NCBI GenBank assembly: GCA_022707725.1 | Contig: JAKJAB010000005.1 | Location: 4,356-30,537, forward strand | Direction: 5' to 3' | Length of the DNA: 26,182 nucleotides | Source: Chloroflexota bacterium | Lineage (GTDB): Bacteria > Chloroflexota > Anaerolineae > B4-G1 > SLSP01 | In this document: piece after piece, positions 5,260 through 13,823 of the stretch | Layout of the letters: each line of letters opens with the position of its first letter | Position numbering within the stretch: position 1 is the first letter of the stretch | Notes under the pieces: model-generated | Database searches by the model: none | Told to the model about the DNA's origin: nothing | What the model saw: the letters and a program-made list of their open reading frames with translations, nothing else | Position numbers and translations under genes: made by a program

Positions 5260-8091
5260 TCAGGGCTGTTGCGGCGTTTCGGTCGGCGCGGCCTGGCCCT
5301 GCAATTGGGCGATAAGCTGCTGTATGGCTTCTTTTTGCGCTTCAGGTGCGGCTTGCAACGAGAGCGTCGCGGTTTGTAAAGCAGCTTCTAACTGCCCCAG
5401 GTTGTAATAGGCGATGGCCTGCACGCGGTAGATGTCCCACAACTCGCTCGATTCCGGGCATTTCTCCACGGCCTCATCCAGAGATGTGATCGTATCTACC
5501 CACAGCCCTTGTTGCGCCTGCAACGTGCCAAGCACCCGGCGCACCATGCAGTTGTTGGTGATTTCCAGTGATTTTTGGTACGCTTCGACGGCGCCCGGCA
5601 GATCGCCCTGCGAAGAGCGGATGTCGCCAAGCAACATCCAGGTTTGCTCGAAGCCCTCATCCACTTGCAGCGATGTGGAGATCGTCTGGCGGAATTTCAG
5701 GTCGTCGCCCATGTCGATTGCGTAAAGCTGCGCCAGCTCATTCCAAATGATGGGGTTGTTGGGACTGAGCGTCAACGCGATTTTGTAATTTTCCTCTGCT
5801 TGCTGCAATAGCCTCTCATATTGGGTTGCTAACGTTGTCTGTTGTGCGGCGGTCAGGCCCTCGGTTTGCATTTCGCTGGCGATGCGCGCCGCCCACGATT
5901 TGTAGAAGCGTGCCAGGTTTGCGCTGTGGTCGGTATTGAGGGGGTTGATCTTGCGCGCGTGGTTGAGTATTTCCTCGGTCTTGAGGAAGATCGATTCGCG
6001 TTGCTCCGGCTCTGTTTCGGCCGGGAGGCCCTGCGCCAGTTCCAGATAGGCTTTGCCCAGGAAGAGATTGTAGTAGTCTTCGCGTGGGGCGTACTCCAGC
6101 GCCTTTTCATAGTGAGCAATGCCGATCTGTTTCTCATTGGCGTTGTTGCTGCCGGCAAACACCCCGCCCTGTTTGTAAATGATGTCCGCGCGTATCAGAT
6201 TGTATCCGGCAGGGGTGATGAGTGCGACAATGCTTATCGCCAGCAGGGCGATGAAGATCAACGGACTCCAGATCTCCCCCACCTGACGAGGGAGTGGCTC
6301 TTCCCAGAGCAGCGCCAGTCCGGTCAGCGCCATCAGGGTGAAAATCAGGCTGTAATAGCGTATCATAAGGGCAGCCAACTGGTTGGCGATGCCAACAATC
6401 CCGCTGATGAGGCTCTCCAGTGAGGTTTGATTGATTTTTGTGCCCGCCACAGTCAGGTTGGCCTGATGCGCAGCCAGAACACTCCCAAAAATTAACAGCC
6501 CCATCAGCGAGATGACCGCGTAAACGGCAATCGCTGTGCCCCAGCGGGTGCCACGTTCCTCGGCGAACAGCCCCTCGCGGTCGAACTCGCTCAGCCCAAC
6601 TACGCCCAAAAGTGCCCACGTAAAGATGAAGATCATCAGTGCGCCATAAGCTTTGGTTTTCTCCGGTTGGTATTTCGTTGTCAGTGAGTTGGCGAAGATT
6701 TCACCGGCGCTCGTCAGTCGCTCTGGATTGTTGATAAAGTCGAAGGCTAGCGTCCCCAGCAGGAACGTTGCCAAAAAGCTCAGGGCCAAGACCGCCGCAA
6801 GCCATGCCGGCAGCCCGGTCTGTTTGCGGCGTGCGCGCGTGGTGCGCTGCCGGCGTTTGATCTGCGCCTCGGACAACGGCGTCTGCACCATTTCCCCCGG
6901 CATAGGGGCAATGTTTGGCACCCACTCTAAACCAAGGACGACCAGCAGTCCGGCAAACGTCCAGAACATGGTGCGGGTCGAAGCGATGGCGATCCCGAAG
7001 TTGATTTCCACGAAATGCACAATCACCCCGGCCAGCAGACCGATGATTAGCAGGGTGTTCGGATGTAGTAATGGATTTTCGATTTTGGATTTTCGGTTTT
7101 GGATTTCAAACTGTGGATCGGCGGACAGTTGTTGTTCGTCTTGCATTGTATTTGTAGCGCGTGCGGTGAATTGGGCACGGAAAGCATCTACCGTGATGTA
7201 GATCATCGTGCCAACCAAAACGCCTAGCGGAATCGCCACGGCGAAGAGGTATGCGCCTTCCAAACGCCACGCGATGAAGAACAAAACAATGGCGGATACT
7301 ACCATCGATCCGATGTACAACCAAAGTTGTCCGCGGGTTTTAAGCAATCCCAGCCATCGCAATCCCCAATAGAAAAAGCTGACAAATGTGAACAGGTATA
7401 CCGCTAGGCCCAGGACTCCGGTAATGATGATCGAATCCAGTGTCTCGTTGTGCGAACGATCCGGTGAGGCCGTACGGGATTCGTAGTGTCCCAGTTCGGC
7501 CGGGTAGAAGGAGTTGTAGGCCACGTACATCGATTCCGGGCCATAGCCGATCAGTGGGCGGAGGAAGTTCAACGCATCCTGGCTGCCGTCCGGAAATTTG
7601 ATCGGCGCGTGCGGCTTGATCAATTCCACCGCGCCTTGCCAGATCAATCCACGCACTTTTCCCGTGCCGCTTTGCAGTTCGGTGATCGTCGTCAAACGGT
7701 ACAGTTGTTCGACTTTACGCACCTGGGTTTGTACTGGCCCGGGGATGTTGAACAGCAGCAGTAACGCCGCTGCCGCCAGCCCCACCGTTCCCCATCCAAT
7801 CCACAGCCAGCGCCAGCCTTTGCGTTCGACGATGCAGTAGAGCCACGCGCCGCCGAAGACCAACACGGCCAATCCCCCGCCTACGTAAATCCCCGCGTTG
7901 CCCTTGAACAGCCACACCGCCAGCCCCGCCAGCCCCCCGGCGAGAGCGGTTGCTCCCAGGCCAAAGCCCGCCCCTTTCAGGATATCCATCCCTGTCTCAG
8001 CCCGATCCGATTTTTCACTCCGCTGCCGCCACGATACCGAGCCACGGACCGCGACTTTGGGAGTACCAGATTGTGAGCAACTGCACGGCAA
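5260..8091 (-). CDS. O-antigen ligase/polymerase-like membrane protein, C-terminal fragment with TPR domain
   Basis: This frame holds the second part of a Wzy_C/O-antigen-ligase-like protein. Conserved segments include RGLIWQGAVELI, LRPLIGYGPESMY and ASPDRSHNETLD, the extracellular catalytic-loop type of this superfamily. More membrane helices follow, then a soluble region with TPR-like repeats (roughly residues 640-930) for protein or glycan contacts. Residues before about Met35 are probably not the natural start. The matching N-terminal half lies in another frame ending at 8015, so the gene looks frame-broken, and an ATG at 7989 is an alternative restart with a poor Shine-Dalgarno. A Lys/Asn-rich patch near QNRKSKIENP is coded by a heptanucleotide repeat at 7072-7106. 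Likely role: polymerising or attaching a lipid-linked surface glycan. Confidence 0.85.
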   Translation of the reverse strand: MPCSCSQSGTPKVAVRGSVSWRQRSEKSDRAETGMDILKGAGFGLGATALAGGLAGLAVWLFKGNAGIYVGGGLAVLVFGGAWLYCIVERKGWRWLWIGWGTVGLAAAALLLLFNIPGPVQTQVRKVEQLYRLTTITELQSGTGKVRGLIWQGAVELIKPHAPIKFPDGSQDALNFLRPLIGYGPESMYVAYNSFYPAELGHYESRTASPDRSHNETLDSIIITGVLGLAVYLFTFVSFFYWGLRWLGLLKTRGQLWLYIGSMVVSAIVLFFIAWRLEGAYLFAVAIPLGVLVGTMIYITVDAFRAQFTARATNTMQDEQQLSADPQFEIQNRKSKIENPLLHPNTLLIIGLLAGVIVHFVEINFGIAIASTRTMFWTFAGLLVVLGLEWVPNIAPMPGEMVQTPLSEAQIKRRQRTTRARRKQTGLPAWLAAVLALSFLATFLLGTLAFDFINNPERLTSAGEIFANSLTTKYQPEKTKAYGALMIFIFTWALLGVVGLSEFDREGLFAEERGTRWGTAIAVYAVISLMGLLIFGSVLAAHQANLTVAGTKINQTSLESLISGIVGIANQLAALMIRYYSLIFTLMALTGLALLWEEPLPRQVGEIWSPLIFIALLAISIVALITPAGYNLIRADIIYKQGGVFAGSNNANEKQIGIAHYEKALEYAPREDYYNLFLGKAYLELAQGLPAETEPEQRESIFLKTEEILNHARKINPLNTDHSANLARFYKSWAARIASEMQTEGLTAAQQTTLATQYERLLQQAEENYKIALTLSPNNPIIWNELAQLYAIDMGDDLKFRQTISTSLQVDEGFEQTWMLLGDIRSSQGDLPGAVEAYQKSLEITNNCMVRRVLGTLQAQQGLWVDTITSLDEAVEKCPESSELWDIYRVQAIAYYNLGQLEAALQTATLSLQAAPEAQKEAIQQLIAQLQGQAAPTETPQQP
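7072..7106. repeat. Five heptanucleotide repeats inside the ligase-like gene
   Basis: On the plus strand the bases read as five contiguous 7-mers: TGGATTT, TCGATTT, TGGATTT, TCGGTTT, TGGATTT. They are far more AT-rich than the gene around them. On the coding strand they give a polar stretch (IQNRKSKIEN) in a cytosolic or loop segment between hydrophobic helices, and the frame stays open. Confidence 0.85.
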
Positions 8092-8815
8092 TGATGAAAA
8101 TGTAACCCGAAGCGCGCAGGATATCGCTCACACGCACGTCTTCACGGCTCAAGATGTCATTGAAACTCTGGATGATGCGCGTCGCCGTCAGTGGAACAAT
8201 CATGATGAGATAGGCGGCCACGAAAATGGCGTTACCCATATTCGAGGCCACGCGCGAGGTGACATCCCCGGCCCAAGGCAGTGGATCGAGGCCGTTGTGT
8301 TGGATGATGCCGTAGAGCGAAATCGGCAAGCTGTTGAGAATGAGCACGGTCACCAGCCGCGCCAGTTGCGGGCGCGTGCGTAAACTGGTGACGATGGCAA
8401 AGAAGAGTACCAGATAGCCAAACAACGTGTACGTTCCTTGCAAGCGTTGGTAAGAGCCGACAAAGCTGGTGTACTGCACCAACGAGAAGATGGAGCTGAT
8501 CAGATAAATCCCCATCGTCGCCAGCGCAGGTAGCACCATCGGTGTGCGCCAGGAAAAGCGCAGCGGCTTTTGCTTGCGCATGATCTCCTCGAACAGGCGT
8601 ACCAGCCACAACACGGCCATCACGGTCGCCAGGATGCGTAACGTGGTCAATTTATCGGGTTCGAAAACCCGACTGGAATAGACGTTGAAGAAGACCGGGG
8701 TAATGGTCACGCCGATCAGCCAACCGGCTTCCAGAGCGCGGTCGCAGAACGCACTAAAACGGGATGATGGCGCAGCGCTATGCGCCGTTGAATCAGGCGT
8801 CGTTAAGCTATGCAT
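8015..8815 (-). CDS. O-antigen ligase/polymerase-like membrane protein, N-terminal fragment
   Basis: 266 residues from the ATG at 8815. That ATG overlaps the stop of the epimerase gene and has AAGGAG 7 bp upstream, so it is preferred over the longer start at 8938. The protein is a run of hydrophobic helices and ends at TIWYSQSRGPWLGIVAAAE. The SQSRGPWLG motif is typical of the middle of long O-antigen-ligase-like proteins, so a stop seven residues later is unexpected. The missing continuation (second helix set, ligase loop, TPRs) is found just downstream one frame away. Either a one-base change split one gene, or this is a real two-subunit arrangement; the former is likelier. Alone, this half lacks the catalytic loop. 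Confidence 0.82.
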   Translation of the reverse strand: MHSLTTPDSTAHSAAPSSRFSAFCDRALEAGWLIGVTITPVFFNVYSSRVFEPDKLTTLRILATVMAVLWLVRLFEEIMRKQKPLRFSWRTPMVLPALATMGIYLISSIFSLVQYTSFVGSYQRLQGTYTLFGYLVLFFAIVTSLRTRPQLARLVTVLILNSLPISLYGIIQHNGLDPLPWAGDVTSRVASNMGNAIFVAAYLIMIVPLTATRIIQSFNDILSREDVRVSDILRASGYIFIIAVQLLTIWYSQSRGPWLGIVAAAE

Positions 8816-9791
8816 CACGATGCTCCTTGAACCACAGAATCGTCTGACGTAAGCCCTCTTCAAAAGAGGTTGTTGCCCGGAAACCGAGTATTTCTGCTGC
8901 GCGTGTGACGTTTGGCAGCCTCCGGGGTGTATCTTCAAAAGCCGTGCCGTAAGCCTGTGCGTAAGGCACGTGGACGATATCCACGTCTGCGCCTACGCTC
9001 TCCCGAATCTGGGCGGCCAATTCGTTCATGGTGATTTCGCGTGGATTGCCGATGTTGAACGCCTGTCCCGCGCTCTTGGGGGTTTCCATCGCTGCGATGG
9101 TACCGCGTACAGTATCGGCGACGAAAGTGAACGCGCGCGTTTGCTGTCCATCCCCATAGACCGTGAGCGCCTGACCATCGAGCGCCTGGTTGATGAACCG
9201 GGCGATAACGCTGCCATACCCGCGCGGATCCAGCCGTGGCCCAAAAGCATTGAAGTAGCGGACGGCGGTCGCCGGCAGTTCTTCCTGGCGGTAGTACGCG
9301 AAAGCCAGGTGTTCATCCAACAACTTGGAGACGGCATACGACCAGCGCGGCACAGACGTTGGCCCGATCACCGTCACATCCTCTTCGGCGAACGGCACAC
9401 CGGCTGATTTGCCGTAAATCTCCGAACTGGAGGCCAGCACTACCCTACACCGGCGTGCACAGGCTGTTTCCAGAATCGTCTCTGTTCCCCTGACGTTGAC
9501 CTGCATCCCGCGCAGGGGATCCTCGACCACGTATTTCACGCCGACGACGGCCGCCAGGTGGTAGATGCCATCCACCTGGGCGACGAGTTGTGTGACCAAT
9601 GTCTTGTCGAGGATGGAGCCTTGGACGAAGTGAAAGTAGGGGTGGGTGAGATTGTGGGCGAAGTTCTGCGGCTTGCCGACCGACAGATCATCCAGCACGG
9701 TGACGGCATGGCCTGCTTCCAGCAACGCATCCACGAGATGCGAGCCGATAAACCCGGCGCCTCCCGTAACTAAAAAATGTTGTCCGTTCAT
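8808..9791 (-). CDS. NAD-dependent sugar epimerase/dehydratase (extended SDR family)
   Basis: 327 residues, the normal length for UDP-glucose 4-epimerase-like or UDP-glucuronate decarboxylase-like enzymes. The Rossmann motif is TGGAGFIGSH (Gly10, Gly13, Gly16), followed by acidic DDLS at the end of strand 2. The catalytic set is SSS (121-123) with Y152-AVS-K156. FNAFGPR and YGDGQQTRAF are typical substrate-side segments of nucleotide-sugar epimerases. The substrate (UDP-Glc/GlcNAc, UDP-GlcA or dTDP-sugar) cannot be fixed by eye. Its stop TAG overlaps the ATG of the ligase-like gene, so it should be co-translated with it and supply activated sugars for the same glycan. No good Shine-Dalgarno precedes its own ATG. 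A TATGAT at 9839-9834 (minus strand) is a weak -10 candidate. Confidence 0.92.
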   Translation of the reverse strand: MNGQHFLVTGGAGFIGSHLVDALLEAGHAVTVLDDLSVGKPQNFAHNLTHPYFHFVQGSILDKTLVTQLVAQVDGIYHLAAVVGVKYVVEDPLRGMQVNVRGTETILETACARRCRVVLASSSEIYGKSAGVPFAEEDVTVIGPTSVPRWSYAVSKLLDEHLAFAYYRQEELPATAVRYFNAFGPRLDPRGYGSVIARFINQALDGQALTVYGDGQQTRAFTFVADTVRGTIAAMETPKSAGQAFNIGNPREITMNELAAQIRESVGADVDIVHVPYAQAYGTAFEDTPRRLPNVTRAAEILGFRATTSFEEGLRQTILWFKEHRDA

Positions 9792-9834
9792 AGAATAATT
9801 TCAGAATAAATTACAGGATGTGGTATCGCCTTTA

Positions 9835-11202
9835 TCATACACCACTCAGGCGAAACGGCAAGTTATTGGACGCCTGGACAACCAACACCACCACAATATC
9901 GTTGACGTTTGTGCCCGTCGGGCCGGTGCGCAGTAGCGCGCCGACAGCATCGAGCAGCGAGTAAGCGTTGTTGTCGGCTAAGGTTGCGGCGGGATCCCAC
10001 CCAGCCGCCCGCGCGAGTTCGGCGGTGTGACCGTCCACGATCGCGCCGGCAGCGTCGGTCGGTCCGTCCGTCCCATCCGTTGCCAGAGCCAATAGCGCCA
10101 CATCTGGCAGACCGTCCAGCGCCAGGGCTGCCGCCAGCGCCAGTTCCTGATTGCGCCCTCCTTTCCCCTGCCCCCGTACCGTGACTGTCGTTTCCCCGCC
10201 CCACACCAGACACGCCGGAGGCTGCACCGGATCGCCGTGGGCGCGGATGCCCTTCGCCAGCGCCGCTGTGACTTTGGCGACCTCGCGGGCTTCGCCCTCC
10301 ATGAACGTCGTGAGCAGCAGCGTGTTGTAGCCCAGGCGCTGCGCCTCGGTGACCGCCGCCTGCCCCGCCAACCGGTTCGAGCCGACGATGACGTTGCTGA
10401 CCTGTACAAACGCGGGATCGCCAGGTTTGGGCGTCTCCGCAACACGCCCGGCGATACCTGCGGCGAGATACGCTAACACTGCGGGCGGCATCTGTTTCCG
10501 GAGACCATACCGCACCAAGATGTCCTGCGCCGCGGCGTAGGTTGTTGGATCGGGGGCGGTGGGGCCGGAGGCGATGACGTCGAGCGGATCACCAACCACG
10601 TCCGATAGAATGAGCGCGATGACGGGTGCGGGTTGTGCAAGCCGTGCCAACTGCCCACCGCTGAGGCGCGAGAGGTGTTTGCGCACGGTATTGAGTTCGC
10701 CAATCGGGGCTCCCGCCCGCAAGAGGCTCTCCGTAACGGCCTGTAGATTCGCCAGCGAGACGCCATCCACAGGTGAGGGCAGCAGCGCCGAAGCGCCTCC
10801 CGACAGCAACAGCAGCACGCGATCGCGTGCTGTGGTCGTGGACAGCATATCGGTGACAGCTTCAGCGGCTGCCAGGCCTGCCGCATCGGGGACAGGATGT
10901 CCGGCTTCGACAATGCGCAACGTCTCCGGTAACGTGTGGTGTGCGGCGTGTCCGGCTTTCGTCACGACGATGCCGGTGAGCCGCGCATCCCCCATCCTAT
11001 CAATGGATGCTTGCGCCATAGGAACGGCGGCTTTGCCCACAGCAATGATGATGATCCGCGCAATGTCATCGAGCCGCCAGTCAGCGCCTGCGACGCGCAA
11101 CGCGTTTCCCACGCGGACGAGGTAACGCTGAACAGCGGGGTATGGATCGACGGCGCGCAATGCTGCCGCCTGGATGAGGGCGAGATGGCCGTGGAGCGTC
11201 AT
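9835..11202 (-). CDS. Glycerate 2-kinase (MOFRL/DUF4147 family)
   Basis: 455 residues, full length for the GckA-type glycerate kinase, which phosphorylates D-glycerate at C2 using ATP in the cytoplasm. The N-terminal DUF4147 domain shows AVGKAAVPMAQA, LLLLSGGASALLPSP and LNTVRKHLSRLSGGQLA. The C-terminal MOFRL domain shows WGGETTVTVRGQGKGGRNQELALA and LATDGTDGPTDAAGAIVDG. The start codon lies one base after the stop of the solute-binding lipoprotein (TGATATG), so translation is probably coupled. Product 2-phosphoglycerate enters lower glycolysis; its place among glycan genes is odd and may mean the operon also scavenges sugar-acid breakdown products. The older label hydroxypyruvate reductase (ttuD) for this family is misleading. 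Confidence 0.92.
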   Translation of the reverse strand: MTLHGHLALIQAAALRAVDPYPAVQRYLVRVGNALRVAGADWRLDDIARIIIIAVGKAAVPMAQASIDRMGDARLTGIVVTKAGHAAHHTLPETLRIVEAGHPVPDAAGLAAAEAVTDMLSTTTARDRVLLLLSGGASALLPSPVDGVSLANLQAVTESLLRAGAPIGELNTVRKHLSRLSGGQLARLAQPAPVIALILSDVVGDPLDVIASGPTAPDPTTYAAAQDILVRYGLRKQMPPAVLAYLAAGIAGRVAETPKPGDPAFVQVSNVIVGSNRLAGQAAVTEAQRLGYNTLLLTTFMEGEAREVAKVTAALAKGIRAHGDPVQPPACLVWGGETTVTVRGQGKGGRNQELALAAALALDGLPDVALLALATDGTDGPTDAAGAIVDGHTAELARAAGWDPAATLADNNAYSLLDAVGALLRTGPTGTNVNDIVVVLVVQASNNLPFRLSGV

Positions 11203-11203
11203 A

Positions 11204-12496
11204 TCACGGGCGCAGGCTGTTCAGCGCATACTCCGCCGCCTCTTCCGGTGTGTCGACTTCGGCGTTGAGGATGGCGCTCAATCCGGCTTGCAGCGCGCGG
11301 CGCACCGGCGTGTCGACACCGGGCGGTAGGCTTGGCACGGCGCCATCCAGGAGTTGCTTGAGGAAAGTTGTCTCCTCCGGCAATAGCCCCCACAGTTCGA
11401 TGGCGTGAAAACGGGCGGGGAGTGTGCGGGTGGCGCGAGTCAAGTCGGCAGCTTGCTCTGGCGTGGTCAGCCATTCCAGCAGCTTGAACGCGGCATTTTG
11501 GCGGTAGGAGTCCTGACTCACCAGCGCCATGGACCACACACGGCCAATAGTGGCAGGATTTCCGGACGGTGTAGGAATCCAACCCGCCAGGCTACCTTCG
11601 AGCGGCGTGCTCCAGTACAGCCCGGCAGGAACAACGCTCAACTGTCCGGCCCCTTCCTGGTAGAGCTGCCAACAAGCTGCGGCATCCGGCAAGTCTGAGA
11701 CGCGCGCGACGTCGATCAACTTTGCCTCTACCATTTCAGCCACAAAGCGATAGACTTGCTCCACCGCAGCGCGGTCGAGTTTGGGTTTGCCGGTTTCGTC
11801 GCTGGTCGCGCCACCTGCGCTGAGGTAGGCGGCCAATACCATATCGCTTGCCAGGCCATCGGGCGGCCCGGCCGGGAACAGCAGTGTATAGTTGCCGGTC
11901 AAGACGGCAGTCCACGAAAGTGGGGGTGTTGCCGCGACGTTCTGGCGGTAGACCGTCTGCTCGGCCGTGACGACGAAGGGCACGCCGTAGGTGGTCGTAA
12001 TGGCTGGGTCAGTGATGCGCACGAAGGGGAAGAAATCCATCGTTTGTCTCAATGTTGCGTTAAGGGGCTGCAGGTAACCCGCACTCGCTGCTGTGCGCAG
12101 ATCGTATTCATTCAGGATGATGACATCCGGTAGGATACCGGGCGCGGCGGTGTAGGCCGTGCTCAGCATGTTGTACAACCCCCCTGCGCCGGTTGCCTTT
12201 TTGACGACGATTTGCACCTGAATATCCGGCTGGATCAGCGCAAATTCCGCCAATTGCTCGTGGAAGACGGCGGCACCTGTGGCATCCTCGTAGGGGCTGA
12301 GGAAATCTGGCACCCAGAGCGTCAGTGTGGCGATGCTTGGTAAGGGCGTTGCTGTTGGTGTGGACGTTGGTTCGGGCGTAGTAGGAGCGGCGGTGGGCGT
12401 AGGCGACTGGGTTGGCTCCGCTGTCGATAGCAATCCGCATCCACTACATACGATGGCGAGCACCATCCCTAACAAAGCTAGACGTAATCTCTTCAC
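11204..12496 (-). CDS. Extracellular solute-binding lipoprotein (ABC family 1 type)
   Basis: 430 residues from a GTG start, supported by AAGGAGG about 6 bp upstream. The signal peptide ends in VCSGC (lipid-modified Cys20), followed by a Thr/Pro/Ala-rich linker to about residue 52. The mature part has the family 1 (maltose/multiple-sugar) binding-protein layout: TLTLWVPDF at the first strand, FALIQPDIQVQIVVKK, LPDVIILNEYDL, YGVPFVV and a hinge/C-lobe with AAFKLLEWLTTPEQAADLTR. It should capture an oligosaccharide or similar solute outside the membrane. No permease or ATPase gene lies nearby, so it either uses a distant transporter or serves as a surface glycan-binding protein. It lies 80 bp after the glycosidase-like gene and 1 bp before glycerate kinase. 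Confidence 0.88.
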   Translation of the reverse strand: MKRLRLALLGMVLAIVCSGCGLLSTAEPTQSPTPTAAPTTPEPTSTPTATPLPSIATLTLWVPDFLSPYEDATGAAVFHEQLAEFALIQPDIQVQIVVKKATGAGGLYNMLSTAYTAAPGILPDVIILNEYDLRTAASAGYLQPLNATLRQTMDFFPFVRITDPAITTTYGVPFVVTAEQTVYRQNVAATPPLSWTAVLTGNYTLLFPAGPPDGLASDMVLAAYLSAGGATSDETGKPKLDRAAVEQVYRFVAEMVEAKLIDVARVSDLPDAAACWQLYQEGAGQLSVVPAGLYWSTPLEGSLAGWIPTPSGNPATIGRVWSMALVSQDSYRQNAAFKLLEWLTTPEQAADLTRATRTLPARFHAIELWGLLPEETTFLKQLLDGAVPSLPPGVDTPVRRALQAGLSAILNAEVDTPEEAAEYALNSLRP

Positions 12497-12515
12497 GCAA
12501 CGCCTCCTTCAAGAA

Positions 12516-12578
12516 GAGTGATTGGTAACGAGTGACTGGTAACTGGCTGGTGATCCCGATCCCTGATTACCAATCCCT
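12516..12578. repeat. Intergenic heptanucleotide repeat tract
   Basis: GAGTGAYTGGTAAC, itself two 7-mers, occurs twice exactly in tandem at 12516-12543. Further 7-base units follow (TGGCTGG, TGATCCC, GATCCCT, GATTACC, AATCCCT). GATTGGTAA at 12520-12528 pairs perfectly with TTACCAATC at 12567-12575, so the tract can fold as a hairpin. It fills the gap between the glycosidase-like and lipoprotein genes and may form part of the transcript between them. Confidence 0.75.
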
Positions 12579-13728
12579 ACTCGCTGATATTGCCGGTGTA
12601 CGTTTGCACGGCAGTGTAAATCAGCCGTTTCTGAAATTCCGGCGTGATGAAAGCGTAATAATCCTGATAATTGCGCAGCTTACCCGGCGTGCGCAGCATC
12701 CACATAGCGACGACCGGGCACCAGGGCCACTGTTCCGCCGCCCAGGTGTAGGCGTCCAGCGTGTATTGGATGCGCTGCCCCGGCTTGACGGCCCACGTCC
12801 AGCGGGGATGGTCGTTCCAGCCGGCCTCCGTTACATAGATGAGCTTGCCGGTATCGCCGTTGGCATCCATAATCGCGCGCAGTAATTCCACGCGGCGGAA
12901 GTTGATCAGCGCCGGATCGGGCGGCGTCTCCGGCGCAAAACCCAGCCCGTAAGCGTGAGCTGAAAGCGCGTCGAAGTATGCCCCGCCGCCGGCGGCGTAC
13001 ATCGCCTCAAGATAGAGCAGATCGTTCAGCCCGGCGGGACTGTCCGGCGGCTCCAACGTTGGAGCGAGCGCGCCCCCCAGGACGATGACGTCCGGATTGG
13101 CGGCGCGGGCGGCGGGATAGACGACGCGCAGCAAGTCGACGTAGGCCGCTGGATCGACAGGACGATAGCCCCACTCGAAGCTCAGGTTCGGCTCGTTCCA
13201 GATGATAATATGCTGGACATCCTCTCTGTACCGCGCCACAAAGACGGCGACGAAGTTGGCGAAGTCGTTGTAGGCGTCAGCATCTAGGTAAGTGGCCGTC
13301 GTTTCTTGTTCCTGGGGATTGGGTCGTGCCCAGGCCGGTGTCATCCCCAGGCGCGCGATCACCGTGAGACCCTGGTTGCGGGCATGCCGGATCACCATGT
13401 CGGTGTGGCCCCAGTCGTAGCGCCCGCGTTCCGGCTCTTGATAGGCCCAGGGGAAGTATTCGACGATCCACGACGCGCCCATTTCCCGCACCAGCGCCAG
13501 CGAGCGTTGGATCTTCCACTCCTCCACTTCATCCGTCAGCCGCGTGTGAATCCCCACGACCGGATTGGACGTTTGCACCTGTTGCTGAGGCGGCATCGTC
13601 ACCAACACACCCGGCGGGCGCACACCCCACAACATGATGAGCAGCAGTGCAGCCCACGGCCACCCTTTCCCTACCCACCCGTGCGCGCGGACGGCGAACT
13701 CTCGACCCACATCCTGTATCTTTTCCAT
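12577..13728 (-). CDS. Membrane-anchored clan GH-A glycoside hydrolase-like protein
   Basis: 383 residues with an N-terminal hydrophobic segment (about 22-45) that acts as signal or anchor, so the enzyme faces outward. The rest is a (beta/alpha)8 glycosidase-like domain: WIVEYFPWAYQEPERGRYDW at the first strands, IIIWNEPN (acid/base candidate Glu179) and IYVTEAGWND (nucleophile candidate Glu301). WNEP plus a late TEAGW is the clan GH-A (GH5/GH39-like) arrangement. The substrate is unknown; the neighbours suggest trimming or release of a surface polysaccharide. A TATAAT lies at 13749-13744, making this the likely first gene of the long minus-strand surface-glycan unit. Part of the C-terminus looks shorter than in typical GH5 enzymes. 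Confidence 0.87.
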   Translation of the reverse strand: MEKIQDVGREFAVRAHGWVGKGWPWAALLLIMLWGVRPPGVLVTMPPQQQVQTSNPVVGIHTRLTDEVEEWKIQRSLALVREMGASWIVEYFPWAYQEPERGRYDWGHTDMVIRHARNQGLTVIARLGMTPAWARPNPQEQETTATYLDADAYNDFANFVAVFVARYREDVQHIIIWNEPNLSFEWGYRPVDPAAYVDLLRVVYPAARAANPDVIVLGGALAPTLEPPDSPAGLNDLLYLEAMYAAGGGAYFDALSAHAYGLGFAPETPPDPALINFRRVELLRAIMDANGDTGKLIYVTEAGWNDHPRWTWAVKPGQRIQYTLDAYTWAAEQWPWCPVVAMWMLRTPGKLRNYQDYYAFITPEFQKRLIYTAVQTYTGNISE

Positions 13729-13743
13729 AGCCTTGCGCGTTCC

Positions 13744-13749
13744 ATTATA
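13744..13749 (-). promoter_or_regulatory. -10 element for the glycosidase-led operon
   Basis: A perfect TATAAT on the minus strand sits 15 bp upstream of the ATG at 13728, giving a leader of only about 9 nt. No clear -35 is seen. It is back to back with the TATAAT of the Nudix gene about 60 bp away. Confidence 0.55.
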
Positions 13750-13810
13750 CCCGATGTAGAACGAGTTGATAACTCACCGTGAGGCATGTAGCGTGCGTCG
13801 CCAACTTGCG

Positions 13811-13816
13811 TATAAT
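13811..13816 (+). promoter_or_regulatory. -10 element giving a probably leaderless Nudix mRNA
   Basis: A perfect TATAAT ends 7 bp before the ATG at 13824, so the expected transcription start falls on or one base before the A of the start codon. No Shine-Dalgarno is present. No recognisable -35 lies at normal spacing. Confidence 0.6.
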
Positions 13817-13823
13817 TGGCCGT

